The position numbers and the translations under genes are program-made. From assembly GCA_020638465.1 (NCBI GenBank), contig JACKIM010000002.1:62001-126000 (forward strand): 64,000 nucleotides of DNA. The letters run 5' to 3'. This DNA comes from Geminicoccaceae bacterium. GTDB lineage: Bacteria > Pseudomonadota > Alphaproteobacteria > Geminicoccales > Geminicoccaceae. Below are positions 8,511 to 17,905 of the stretch, piece by piece. Under the pieces are notes generated by a model, which saw only the letters and a list, made by a program, of their open reading frames with translations, had not been told where the DNA came from and made no database searches. Position 1 is the stretch's first letter, and each line of letters starts with the position of its first letter.

Positions 8511-8548
8511 ATTATACAGGGCATGACCTAGACGACTCTCCATGCCCT
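8511..8548 (-). promoter_or_regulatory. Promoter -10 box abutting an 8-bp inverted repeat, upstream of ridA-like
   Basis: On the minus strand a perfect TATAAT (8511-8516) lies about 38 nt before the RidA start. One base away begins AGGGCATG-N15-CATGCCCT (8518-8548), an 8-bp perfect inverted repeat where the -35 region would be. No good -35 hexamer is seen. This arrangement suits a regulator-controlled promoter; the regulator is not identifiable here. The repeat also lies upstream of the divergent cupin gene. Confidence 0.45.
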
Positions 8549-8664
8549 AGGCAAGTGCCGGCTGGCCGGATCGGTAGCGTCACGGATACGGGCGGGATGG
8601 ATCGTCCGACCGGAAACAGGTTGCGTTCGATCCGGCCTCCGGTGATCCTGAGTGGAACTATGGC

Positions 8665-9060
8665 ATGCCTTGGGGGATGATTGTGACGCAGAACACCGCG
8701 AAACTCTTTCGATTGAACGAAATGTCGACCGAGGAGCCCATGCCGGGTTTCGGCCGGAAGAGGATCATTGGCGAGAACGTCATGGTCAGTGTGATGACGG
8801 TCGCCCGCGGGTGCGAGGTTCCATGGCACCGGCATGTCAATGAGCAGATTGTCGTCCTGCTCGAAGGCCACCTGCAATTCGATGTCGAACTGGCCGATGG
8901 GCAGCGCCAGCGCTTCGAATTGCGTTCGGGCGATGCCCTCCTGCTTCCCGGGAATGTCGCCCATGGCGGGCTGGCGCTCGAGGATTGCCGGGCCATCGAC
9001 GTTTTCAGTCCACCCAGTGCGACCACTGGAATCGATGTCCAGGCAAATCGGAAGCCGTGA
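8665..9060 (+). CDS. Cupin-domain protein
   Basis: A 131-residue single-domain cupin. Motif 1 is seen as PWHRHVNEQIVVLLEG, supplying the two His and the Glu that bind metal; motif 2 is the later PGNVAHGG with the third His. Small cupins like this may be enzymes, epimerases or ligand-binding proteins, and the sequence does not decide. The ATG at 8665 is used; another ATG four codons in is also possible. It is divergent from the RidA/racemase operon across 192 nt with a shared regulatory region, so it may belong to the same pathway. About 165 nt downstream prfA begins. Confidence 0.78.
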   Translation: MPWGMIVTQNTAKLFRLNEMSTEEPMPGFGRKRIIGENVMVSVMTVARGCEVPWHRHVNEQIVVLLEGHLQFDVELADGQRQRFELRSGDALLLPGNVAHGGLALEDCRAIDVFSPPSATTGIDVQANRKP

Positions 9061-9225
9061 ACAGCATGGGGCACCGTCCGATCGAGCTTTTCGGGGGCGT
9101 GGCCGGACGGCGGCATCCGGTCCGCCGAGGTGCGCCGGATGCCTGGGGGCTTGCCACCGCGGGGTGAAAAAGCTACCGACGCCTTGCGACGTCATTCCCG
9201 CGCCGCCCTGAAATGATCGAAATCC

Positions 9226-10302
9226 ATGAGCCGCTCATCCCTCGACAACAAACTCGATGCCATTCTCGCGCGCCGCGACGAGCTCAGTGCATTGATGGCT
9301 GAAGGGGAGGGTGGCGACTATGCGGCGCTGGGCCGCGAACTCGCCTCGCTGGAGCCGGTGGTCGAGCAGGTCATGGCCTACAGGAAAGCGCTGGCTGATC
9401 GCGACGATGCGCGGGCGTTGCTGGATGAGGCGGGCAATGACAACGAGATGCGTGCGCTGGCGCAGGAGGAATTGCAGGTCATCGACGACCGGTTGCCCGG
9501 ATTGATGGATGCGGTGAAGCTGGCTCTCCTGCCAAAGGATGCCGCAGACGACAAGAGCGCCATCATCGAGATCCGCGCCGGCACGGGGGGGGAAGAGGCC
9601 GCATTGTTCGCCCGCGACCTGTTCGAGATGTACCGGCGTTTCGCCGATATTTCCGGCTGGCGGCTGGAAGTCCTGTCGCTGAGCGAGAGCGAGATCGGCG
9701 GCATCAAGGAAATCTCGGTGGGCGTGAACGGCAAGGGGGTCTATGCCCGGCTCAAGTTCGAGGCCGGGGTGCATCGCGTGCAGCGTGTGCCGGTGACGGA
9801 ATCGGGCGGGCGCATCCATACGTCGGCCGCAACGGTCGCCGTCCTGCCGGAGGCCCTGGAGGTCGATGTCGAAGTGGCCGATGAAGACCTGCGCATCGAC
9901 GTGTTCCGGGCGTCGGGCGCGGGGGGGCAGCATGTCAACAAGACCGAGAGTGCCGTGCGCATCACCCACATTCCCACGGGTGTGGTGGTGTCGATGCAGG
10001 ATGAGAAATCACAGCACAAGAACCGGGCAAAGGCGATGAAGATCCTGCTCGCCCGGCTCTATGACATGGAACGCCAACGTGCCGACAGCGAGCGTTCCGC
10101 CGAGCGCAAGGGGCAGGTGGGGTCCGGCGACCGCAGCGAACGCATCCGCACGTACAACTTCCCGCAGGGACGGGTGACGGACCATCGCATCAACCTCACA
10201 TTGTACAAGCTCGATCAGGTGATTTCCGGCGAGGCGCTGGGCGAGATCATCGATGCGCTGCAATCCCACGATCAGGCGGAGCGCCTTGCCGAAGCGGACT
10301 GA
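9226..10302 (+). CDS. prfA: Peptide chain release factor 1
   Basis: RF1 recognises UAA and UAG stop codons and triggers peptide release. At 358 residues it has normal length. The catalytic GGQ loop is at 233-235 in [14 protein letters not shown], and the codon-reading tripeptide is PVT at 189-191, the PxT form of RF1 rather than SPF of RF2. The Shine-Dalgarno sequence is weak. It overlaps or abuts prmC, whose product methylates the GGQ glutamine. In many alphaproteobacteria prfA-prmC follow hisS directly; here roughly 8 kb of other genes lie between. Confidence 0.97.
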   Translation: MSRSSLDNKLDAILARRDELSALMAEGEGGDYAALGRELASLEPVVEQVMAYRKALADRDDARALLDEAGNDNEMRALAQEELQVIDDRLPGLMDAVKLALLPKDAADDKSAIIEIRAGTGGEEAALFARDLFEMYRRFADISGWRLEVLSLSESEIGGIKEISVGVNGKGVYARLKFEAGVHRVQRVPVTESGGRIHTSAATVAVLPEALEVDVEVADEDLRIDVFRASGAGGQHVNKTESAVRITHIPTGVVVSMQDEKSQHKNRAKAMKILLARLYDMERQRADSERSAERKGQVGSGDRSERIRTYNFPQGRVTDHRINLTLYKLDQVISGEALGEIIDALQSHDQAERLAEAD

Positions 10303-11155
10303 TGCCGGGCTCGCTGTCGAGGAGGCGCTGACCATCGCGACCGGCAGGCTTGCGGCGGCCGGTGTCGACGAGCCGAGGCGCGAGGCGCGGTTGCTGCTGA
10401 CCCATTCGTGCGGATTGACCCTGCAGGAGCAGATTGCCCGGCCGGAACGCGAACTGGCCGCCGCCGAACGCTACCTTGAACTGGTGGAGCGCAGGGCCGC
10501 GCGCGAGCCCTTTGCCTACATCACCGGGCGGCGTGCCTTCTGGGATCTCGAATTCGACGTGGACGAGGGCGTTCTCGTGCCGCGCCCGGAGACCGAGAGC
10601 CTCATCGAGGCGGTTCTGGAGAAATGGCCGGACCGAGCCGCATCGTTGCACATCCTCGATCTCGGTATCGGTTCGGGGTGCATCCTCGTCACATTGCTGC
10701 ATCTGTTTGTCCGGGCCCGTGGCATCGGTGTGGATCGATCGGCGCAGGCCATCGCCATGTCGCATCGCAACGCGCGGCGTGCGGACGTCGCGGGCCGCAT
10801 GGCCCTGGTCGAGGGCGACTGGGCGGCGCCCATCGACCAGCGCTTCGATCTGGTCGTGAGCAACCCGCCCTATATCCGCGATGTCGACCATGACGGACTG
10901 GAGCCGGAGGTGCGCTTCCATGAGCCGCGAATGGCGCTCGTCGCAGGGGATGACGGACTCGACGCCTATCGGGCGATCATCGCCGACCTGCCGCGCCTGC
11001 TGGCTCCCGGAGGCATGGCCTTCCTCGAAATCGGGCAGGGGCAGGGCGATGCCGTTCGCGAACTGTTCGACCGTGCGGGGCTGGTCAATCTCGGCAGCCG
11101 CAACGATCTCGCCGGCATCGAGCGCTGCCTGATCGCCCTGAGGCCGGACGGCTGA
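10253..11155 (+). CDS. prmC: Release factor glutamine methyltransferase
   Basis: S-adenosylmethionine-dependent N5-glutamine methyltransferase that modifies the GGQ motif of RF1/RF2. An N-terminal helical domain precedes the Rossmann fold. The SAM motif is DLGIGSGC (136-143) and the substrate-glutamine motif NPPY is at 204-207, both intact. The ATG at 10253 lies inside prfA and gives a 50-nt overlap; a TTG at 10289 would give a shorter protein with the more usual small overlap, so the start is uncertain. Coupling to prfA is the normal arrangement. Confidence 0.93.
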   Translation: MRCNPTIRRSALPKRTDAGLAVEEALTIATGRLAAAGVDEPRREARLLLTHSCGLTLQEQIARPERELAAAERYLELVERRAAREPFAYITGRRAFWDLEFDVDEGVLVPRPETESLIEAVLEKWPDRAASLHILDLGIGSGCILVTLLHLFVRARGIGVDRSAQAIAMSHRNARRADVAGRMALVEGDWAAPIDQRFDLVVSNPPYIRDVDHDGLEPEVRFHEPRMALVAGDDGLDAYRAIIADLPRLLAPGGMAFLEIGQGQGDAVRELFDRAGLVNLGSRNDLAGIERCLIALRPDG

Positions 11156-11230
11156 CCGCGACGTTGCGGCTTGCGTGGATGCCACTATCCTCCGATACGA
11201 TCCGCCGTCGTTCCGCCTTGCTCCATGGCG

Positions 11231-12571
11231 TCAACTGGCCATACGGACAATACCCAGGTGCATCTGGCGGTCGAGGATGCGGACCATGGATCCGGCAACT
11301 GTCCCCAGACGCGACCCTTGTTCCTCGATGGGCTCGCGTCCCGGGACATGGCAGCGGAACAGGGGATCGCCCCGTCTTTCAAGCTCCTGACCGGTGCGGC
11401 TCGCGCAGCCGCGAAAACGACTGCCGCTGCGTCCGAGCCGGGAGATGCCGGTGAGCTCGGCTTCGATCCGTTCCGGCGCCGCCCGCGGAGCGCGTGTGCT
11501 GACCATCACCGGCAGCAATCCCGCCATGGCGTGATTGCGTTCCTGGGCATCGAATGCATGTTCCGACAACATCATGTAGCCACCGCCTTCGCCATAGATG
11601 AAGGCGTCGCGATGTGCTGCCGCATGCAATCCCCGGATCAGGGTCCGGTTGGAGGCAATGCGAGGCATGAAGAGATCGATCGGGCCATCGGGCAGATAGA
11701 CGGCATCGGCATGCTCGTCTGGTGCCTCGTCGGCCAGCGGTGAAAATGGCAGGATCTCCGCTCCCATGCTTTGCCAGCCGTGCGTGATGGCCGGCATGAG
11801 GAAGCTGCTGGCCTCATCCATGGCAACGGCGATGCGCTGCCCGATCGGCGCGAGCGGCCGCGGCATCGTAAAGGCGGTGGCGAGATTGGGGGTGCGGGCA
11901 AGGCGCATCAGGCGATGAAGGTCCACATGCGCATCGACGGCATCGCCCAGGCTCTCGATCACGTGATCGGTCATCACCCGGTTGGCGCCTGTCGCGGGGC
12001 CGAAGCCGCGCAGGCGATATGCGGGATCAATCCCGGATTCGATCCACCCGAGTACGGGTGTCGGCAGGCGATCATCCAGCAGTCGTGCCGTTTCCTCGTG
12101 GTTGTTTTTCTCATCCAGTCCATGGAACAGGAAACCGACGATCTCGACGTCGCCGCGATGGCGGCAGAAGCCTTCGAGCATTGCCACCAGCGAGGAGCCG
12201 CAATGGCTGGTGTCGACGGCGAGGATGACGGGAATGTCGAACATGGCAGCGATGTCGGCAGTCGAGCCCATGCCGCAGATGTCGAAATCGTACAGTCCGC
12301 CTGCGCCGTCGATCAGGGTCACGTCAGCACCCTGGCCGGCCTGATCGATCAGGCCGCTCAGCGTGTCGAGACGCATGCCCCAACTGTCGATATTCGCGCA
12401 TTCGCGACCGCTGGCACGTCGCAGGAGATCCGGATCGACCGGATCCATGCCGATTTTCAGGGTTGATGCGCGGACGCCGTGACGTGCCAGCGCACGCACG
12501 AGGCCGAGGGTGAGCGCCGTCTTGCCGGCACCGGTGCCGAAACCGGAGACAATCAGCGATGGCGCACTCAT
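11231..12571 (-). CDS. CobB/CbiA-like ATPase with a degenerate amidotransferase domain
   Basis: A 446-residue relative of cobyrinate/hydrogenobyrinate a,c-diamide synthase. The N-terminal ATPase keeps a P-loop (SGFGTGAGKTALTLGL, 9-24). The usual GPDYID segment is changed to GMDPVD, and the usual EGVMGL(Y/F)DG to DGAGGLYDF. The C-terminal class I amidotransferase region is recognisable by IYGEGGGYMMLS, but the nucleophile Cys of the usual ECGG is Gly (codon GGC). Where family members carry GHEFHY it reads GCASRTG, so the catalytic His is gone too. The alignment stays in one frame, arguing against a simple frameshift. No cobalamin genes are nearby. It probably does not use glutamine; its role is unknown. 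Confidence 0.75.
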   Translation of the reverse strand: MSAPSLIVSGFGTGAGKTALTLGLVRALARHGVRASTLKIGMDPVDPDLLRRASGRECANIDSWGMRLDTLSGLIDQAGQGADVTLIDGAGGLYDFDICGMGSTADIAAMFDIPVILAVDTSHCGSSLVAMLEGFCRHRGDVEIVGFLFHGLDEKNNHEETARLLDDRLPTPVLGWIESGIDPAYRLRGFGPATGANRVMTDHVIESLGDAVDAHVDLHRLMRLARTPNLATAFTMPRPLAPIGQRIAVAMDEASSFLMPAITHGWQSMGAEILPFSPLADEAPDEHADAVYLPDGPIDLFMPRIASNRTLIRGLHAAAHRDAFIYGEGGGYMMLSEHAFDAQERNHAMAGLLPVMVSTRAPRAAPERIEAELTGISRLGRSGSRFRGCASRTGQELERRGDPLFRCHVPGREPIEEQGSRLGTVAGSMVRILDRQMHLGIVRMAS

Positions 12572-12770
12572 GAACCGGATGTCCGGTGATGGTGGGGAGG
12601 GAACATGGGGACTGCTCGCACGGGCTTGAAGATGAACCTGATCCCGGGTGGATCGCTGGCTTGATCCTAGGCGCGCAGTGCTGGGCTGTTATCGTGAAGA
12701 TATCTGACAAGGCACCATATGGCAGACGGGCCGCTAACCAATCTGCGAATCCTTTGTTCGATCAACCTGT

Positions 12771-12959
12771 TTAAAATAAACAGAAAACTCCATAACAACG
12801 CCCGAGAACATACTTGAAGAACAGGTATAGGCCGGCATCGGCGAGCAGGAGGATGCCGATGAATGGCAGTGCGACAAAGGCGATCGCATAGATCCACGCC
12901 CAAGGGGTCGGCCGTGGAGTGGGGGCAGTCACCCCCCGGATCGGCTGCCGTCCTGCCAT
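12771..12959 (-). CDS. Small membrane protein
   Basis: A 62-residue hypothetical protein with a polar start rich in Pro and Thr, then one long hydrophobic stretch (WIYAIAFVALPFIGILLLADAGLYLFFKYVLG) that could form one or two membrane helices, and a Cys-containing tail. I use the ATG at 12959, with GGAG about 8 nt upstream; an ATG 18 nt earlier sits directly against its AGGAG. It is divergent from the FemAB-like gene. No homologue family is recognised. The 199 nt between it and the CobB-like gene contain nothing I can support. Confidence 0.55.
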   Translation of the reverse strand: MAGRQPIRGVTAPTPRPTPWAWIYAIAFVALPFIGILLLADAGLYLFFKYVLGRCYGVFCLF

Positions 12960-13036
12960 TGTGGAGTCTCCATTCATCTCCTATAAGTTGAACAATATCA
13001 TCTCAATTCACGTGTATGCAAGGTGAGGGGCAGCGG

Positions 13037-14068
13037 ATGGCGACGGTCCGCGAGATATCTGATCGTGCGACCTGGGAACGTTGGCTGGCAAGGGCGGAAC
13101 GCTGCGGCCTGCAGCAGGGCTGGGCCTATGGCGAGGCAGCATCCGCACAGGGACAGCAGGTCCGGCGTTTTCTCTTTGCCCGTGATGGCGATCCGCTCGG
13201 CCTGGCGCAGATACTCTGGCGTCGTTATCCGATGGGGCTTGGTGTGGCGATGCTGATGCGTGGCCCCGTATGGCTGCAACAGCCGGACGATGATGAAGCG
13301 AGGGCAATCATGGGGGCCATCCGATCCGCCCTGCCGCGAACGCTGATCATCTGGACGCCGGATGACACCGATGACCGACCGATACGTTGCGGATTTCGCC
13401 GGATTTATACGGGCTACTCGACCATCTGGCTGGATCTGCGTCCCGGTCTCGACGACTTGCGCGGACGGCTGGATGGCAAGTGGCGCAACATGTTGTGCCG
13501 TGCGGAGGAAACCGGCATGGCCGTCCGCGAGGTGCGCGGTGGCCAGGCACTCGACTGGTTGATCGAGACCAATGAGACACATCGAAAGAAGGTCGGATAT
13601 CGGGGACCTTCGCCAAACTTCATTCGCGCCCTTGGCATGGCGCAACCGGCAGGGCGACGCATGGTGCTGGTGGCGTTCGACAACCGGCAGCCGATAGCCG
13701 GTGTCATCATGGACCGTCATGGCGCGTCGGCCACCTATTATGCGGGCTGCACGACAGAGACCGGCCGTCAATGGCGGGCCCATCACCGGCTGGTCTGGGA
13801 AGCGCTCGGCCGGCTGAAGGCATCAGGCGCGACGGCGCTCGATCTGGGCGGCATCGACACTGAAAGTTCACCAGGTGTGGCCCGTTTCAAGTTGGGGACA
13901 GGTGGCGAAGCGATAACGCTTGCGGGATCCTATCTCCTTCCGCCGGGCAGGCAGGACACGATTCCGGTTCCGCTCTACAGGGCGGATTTGCCGCCTGTCG
14001 AGCGTCGACGACACAAGAAAAAAGGGCCGCACCAGCGTGCGGCCCTTCCCTCGGATCCTGTCCGGTAG
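13037..14068 (+). CDS. FemAB/FemX-like GNAT-fold aminoacyl or acyl transferase
   Basis: A 343-residue protein with the double-GNAT look of the FemAB / lipid II:glycine glycyltransferase family. Family-like elements are GLQQGWAYGEA near the start, GYSTIWLDLRPGLDDLRGRLDGKWRNMLCRAEETG in the middle, and a C-terminal YYAGCTTE...W.A..RLKASGATALDLGGID segment, typical of the BioF2-like acetyltransferase domain. Such proteins attach amino acids or acyl groups to peptidoglycan precursors or exopolysaccharides. I prefer the ATG at 13037, preceded by GGTGAGGGG, to the one at 13016 without a ribosome site. The last 17 codons carry the terminator of the convergent groEL gene. Confidence 0.78.
   Translation: MATVREISDRATWERWLARAERCGLQQGWAYGEAASAQGQQVRRFLFARDGDPLGLAQILWRRYPMGLGVAMLMRGPVWLQQPDDDEARAIMGAIRSALPRTLIIWTPDDTDDRPIRCGFRRIYTGYSTIWLDLRPGLDDLRGRLDGKWRNMLCRAEETGMAVREVRGGQALDWLIETNETHRKKVGYRGPSPNFIRALGMAQPAGRRMVLVAFDNRQPIAGVIMDRHGASATYYAGCTTETGRQWRAHHRLVWEALGRLKASGATALDLGGIDTESSPGVARFKLGTGGEAITLAGSYLLPPGRQDTIPVPLYRADLPPVERRRHKKKGPHQRAALPSDPVR
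14018..14045 (-). terminator. Rho-independent terminator of groESL, inside the FemAB-like coding end
   Basis: On the minus strand GGGCCGCAC (14045-14037) pairs with GTGCGGCCC (14032-14024) over a 4-nt loop and is followed by six T (14023-14018). It lies 30 nt past the groEL stop, yet within the last codons of the convergent plus-strand gene that stops at 14068. Confidence 0.85.
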
Positions 14069-14074
14069 GACTTC

Positions 14075-16055
<1,981 letters not shown>

Positions 16056-16081
16056 GGATGATGTCCCTCCAGATGAACCTG

Positions 16082-16108
16082 TTAGCACTCACTGGAGGCG
16101 AGTGCTAA
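16082..16108 (-). promoter_or_regulatory. CIRCE operator (HrcA binding site) of groESL
   Basis: TTAGCACTC-N9-GAGTGCTAA is an exact match to the CIRCE consensus inverted repeat. It lies 27-53 nt before the groES start, immediately downstream of the proposed promoter, where HrcA repressor binding would block transcription. The hrcA gene is not in this window. Confidence 0.95.
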
Positions 16109-16121
16109 CTTCGGACTTGGA

Positions 16122-16149
16122 AGTATGATCCGGGCATCACCGGTTCAAG
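16122..16149 (-). promoter_or_regulatory. Promoter of groESL
   Basis: On the minus strand CTTGAA (16149-16144) and CATACT (16127-16122) are separated by 16 nt and sit just upstream of CIRCE. The CTTGAA box is compatible with a heat-shock or housekeeping sigma factor. Position is the main support; the hexamers are only partial matches. Confidence 0.5.
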
Positions 16150-16166
16150 GGGATCGCCGGAAAAAA

Positions 16167-16197
16167 TGTTGGCACTCATGTCGACCTGCTGCCAACA
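16167..16197. promoter_or_regulatory. 8-bp inverted repeat between groES and usg
   Basis: TGTTGGCA (16167-16174) and TGCCAACA (16190-16197) form a perfect inverted repeat with a 15-nt spacer, in the divergent promoter region. The left arm reads on into TTGGCACTC, one base different from a CIRCE half-site (TTAGCACTC). It could be an operator for either direction. Confidence 0.4.
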
Positions 16198-16292
16198 ATA
16201 TGAAAATCAATGATTTTTTCCAAATGAAAGTTGACCTTAACCTTTTTGCGTGAATCATGGACGAGGTCGAACGGTTCATTGGAGAGCATGAC

Positions 16293-16568
16293 ATGCCCGA
16301 AGTGTCATCCGCGATGCAACTTCAGCTCAAGGGCTATCGGCTGACGACGGCCGAGATCGTATATCATCTGCCCGATCATCCCGGCGTGTTGCAGAGCTTC
16401 GTCTGGCAGCATTACGATATTGCACCGCGTTATCCCGAACTGCATCGTTTTCTCGATTTCTGGTGCGAGAACATCGAGGGTCGCCTGCACACCGTGACCG
16501 TCGCGCGCAAGCAGCTCGTCGGACCGGCGACAACCATTCACGCATCGGGAATGTGGAACCTGCACTGA
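16293..16568 (+). CDS. Usg-family protein
   Basis: A 91-residue protein of the Usg-like family, short proteins found mainly in alphaproteobacteria. The recognisable pattern is LKGYRLTTAEIVYHLPDHP, then QSFVWQHYDIAPRYPELHRFLDFW and LHTVTVA. The molecular function is unknown. I use the ATG at 16293 because GGAGA lies about 10 nt upstream; the ATG at 16257 has no ribosome site. It is divergent from groES and shares a 237-nt control region holding CIRCE and another inverted repeat, so heat-linked expression is possible. Confidence 0.82.
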   Translation: MPEVSSAMQLQLKGYRLTTAEIVYHLPDHPGVLQSFVWQHYDIAPRYPELHRFLDFWCENIEGRLHTVTVARKQLVGPATTIHASGMWNLH

Positions 16569-16677
16569 TAAGATTCCGCCCCCGTTGGCGCATGTCCGGG
16601 AGACGGGCGGCAATGGAGCATGGAGATGGGCGCCGCGGGACGGTGTCGAGCCTGCGCGGCACCCGGTCGGCAAAGGT

Positions 16678-17754
16678 TCAGGCCGCGAGGACCCGCGTCA
16701 GCGCCTCGTCATAGAGCGATTCCACTTCCTCGCCCTTGTAGATCAGGGTTTCGCAGCGGGCGAGAACCTCGGGCGGGGGGTAGATGGCCGGATTGTCCCG
16801 GTCGGATTCCGGAATGTACTGCATGGCCGCCGCATTGGGGCAGGCATACTGGATGTATTCCGCAATCGAGGCATGGACCTGCGCATCGAGGATGTAGTTG
16901 ATCCACTCCAGCGCTTCTTCGACATGTGGCGCATCCTTGGGAATGGCCATGGTATCTTCCCAGATGTTGCTTCCCTCCTCGGGCACCACATAGTTGAGGT
17001 CGTCGTCTTCGGCCATCACTTGCAGGATGTCGCCCGACCATTCGTGCGCGGCGTCGACCTCGCCCGAGATCAGCAGATCCTGTCCGGTATCCGGGGTGAA
17101 AGTCTTGACCTGGCTTTTGACTTCGATGAGGGCATCGGCCGCTGCCGCGATCTCGGCCGGGTCGCGACTGTTGAGCGACAGGCCAAGATATTTCAGCGCC
17201 ATCTGGATGACGTGCTTGTCGTCGAGCAGCGACACGCGGCCCGCCAGCGCGGGATCGGTGAGTAGATCCTTCCAGGAGTTCGGCGAGGCGACCGACTTGC
17301 GATAGCCGATACCCATCGTTCCCCACATGTAGGGCATCGAGAACCTGCGCCCCGGATCGAATTCCGGATTGGCGAACTTCCCGTCGATGTTGGCGAAGTT
17401 CGGGATCTTCGCATGGTCGAGTTCGGTCAGCATGCCGGCAAGGATCATCCGCTCGACCCAGTCATTTGACGGATAGATCACGTCATAGCCGGGATTGCCC
17501 TCGCGCAGCTTGGAAAACAGCTCGTCATTCGAGGCGAACAGGTCGTAGCGGACCTCGACCCCGGTCTTGTCCGTGAAGTCGAAGACCGTGGTCTCGCCGA
17601 TATACGTGTCCCAGTTGTAGATGTTCACGATGCGGTCCTGCGCCCGAGCGAGGCGGGGCAGACTCGCCGCCGTGGCGGCAACGGCAAGCGTGCCGCCGAG
17701 CATATGGCGCCGGTTGATGGCTGGCATGGCAATGGGACTGGGGCGACGCGGCAT
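16678..17754 (-). CDS. PotD/PotF-like spermidine/putrescine-binding periplasmic protein
   Basis: Solute-binding protein of the polyamine ABC-importer type, 358 residues. The start is a probable Tat signal (NRRHMLGGTLAVAATAASLPRLARA, cleavage before QD). The mature protein has the family opening IVNIYNWDTYIGE, then YDVIYPSNDW, MPYMWGTMGIGYRK and AHEWSGDILQ. The ATG at 17754 has GGAGG 5 nt upstream and is preferred to a GTG 36 nt earlier. No permease or ATPase genes are adjacent, so it must serve a transporter encoded elsewhere or act alone as a sensor. Polyamine specificity is inferred from family. Confidence 0.85.
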   Translation of the reverse strand: MPRRPSPIAMPAINRRHMLGGTLAVAATAASLPRLARAQDRIVNIYNWDTYIGETTVFDFTDKTGVEVRYDLFASNDELFSKLREGNPGYDVIYPSNDWVERMILAGMLTELDHAKIPNFANIDGKFANPEFDPGRRFSMPYMWGTMGIGYRKSVASPNSWKDLLTDPALAGRVSLLDDKHVIQMALKYLGLSLNSRDPAEIAAAADALIEVKSQVKTFTPDTGQDLLISGEVDAAHEWSGDILQVMAEDDDLNYVVPEEGSNIWEDTMAIPKDAPHVEEALEWINYILDAQVHASIAEYIQYACPNAAAMQYIPESDRDNPAIYPPPEVLARCETLIYKGEEVESLYDEALTRVLAA

Positions 17755-17905
17755 GGATCCTCCATCCTTGGGCGTGTTGGCGGTTGACACATTTCAGAAG
17801 GACCCGGTCGGGATGTCAACGGTACGCGTTGTCAGTCGCTTGCGGCGATAGGGGTCTGATGTCGCAGCGCCGCCTCTGCCGGCATTCCCGTTCGCGGGGG
17901 GGGGC

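Noticed and set aside
11231..11480. Frameshift as the reason for the missing catalytic residues of the CobB-like protein
   Set aside because: The segment keeps the expected order of family landmarks (RFRG, GDPLF, GSR-G-VAGS) in a single frame, and alternative frames do not restore ECGG or HEFH. Substitution fits better than a frameshift.
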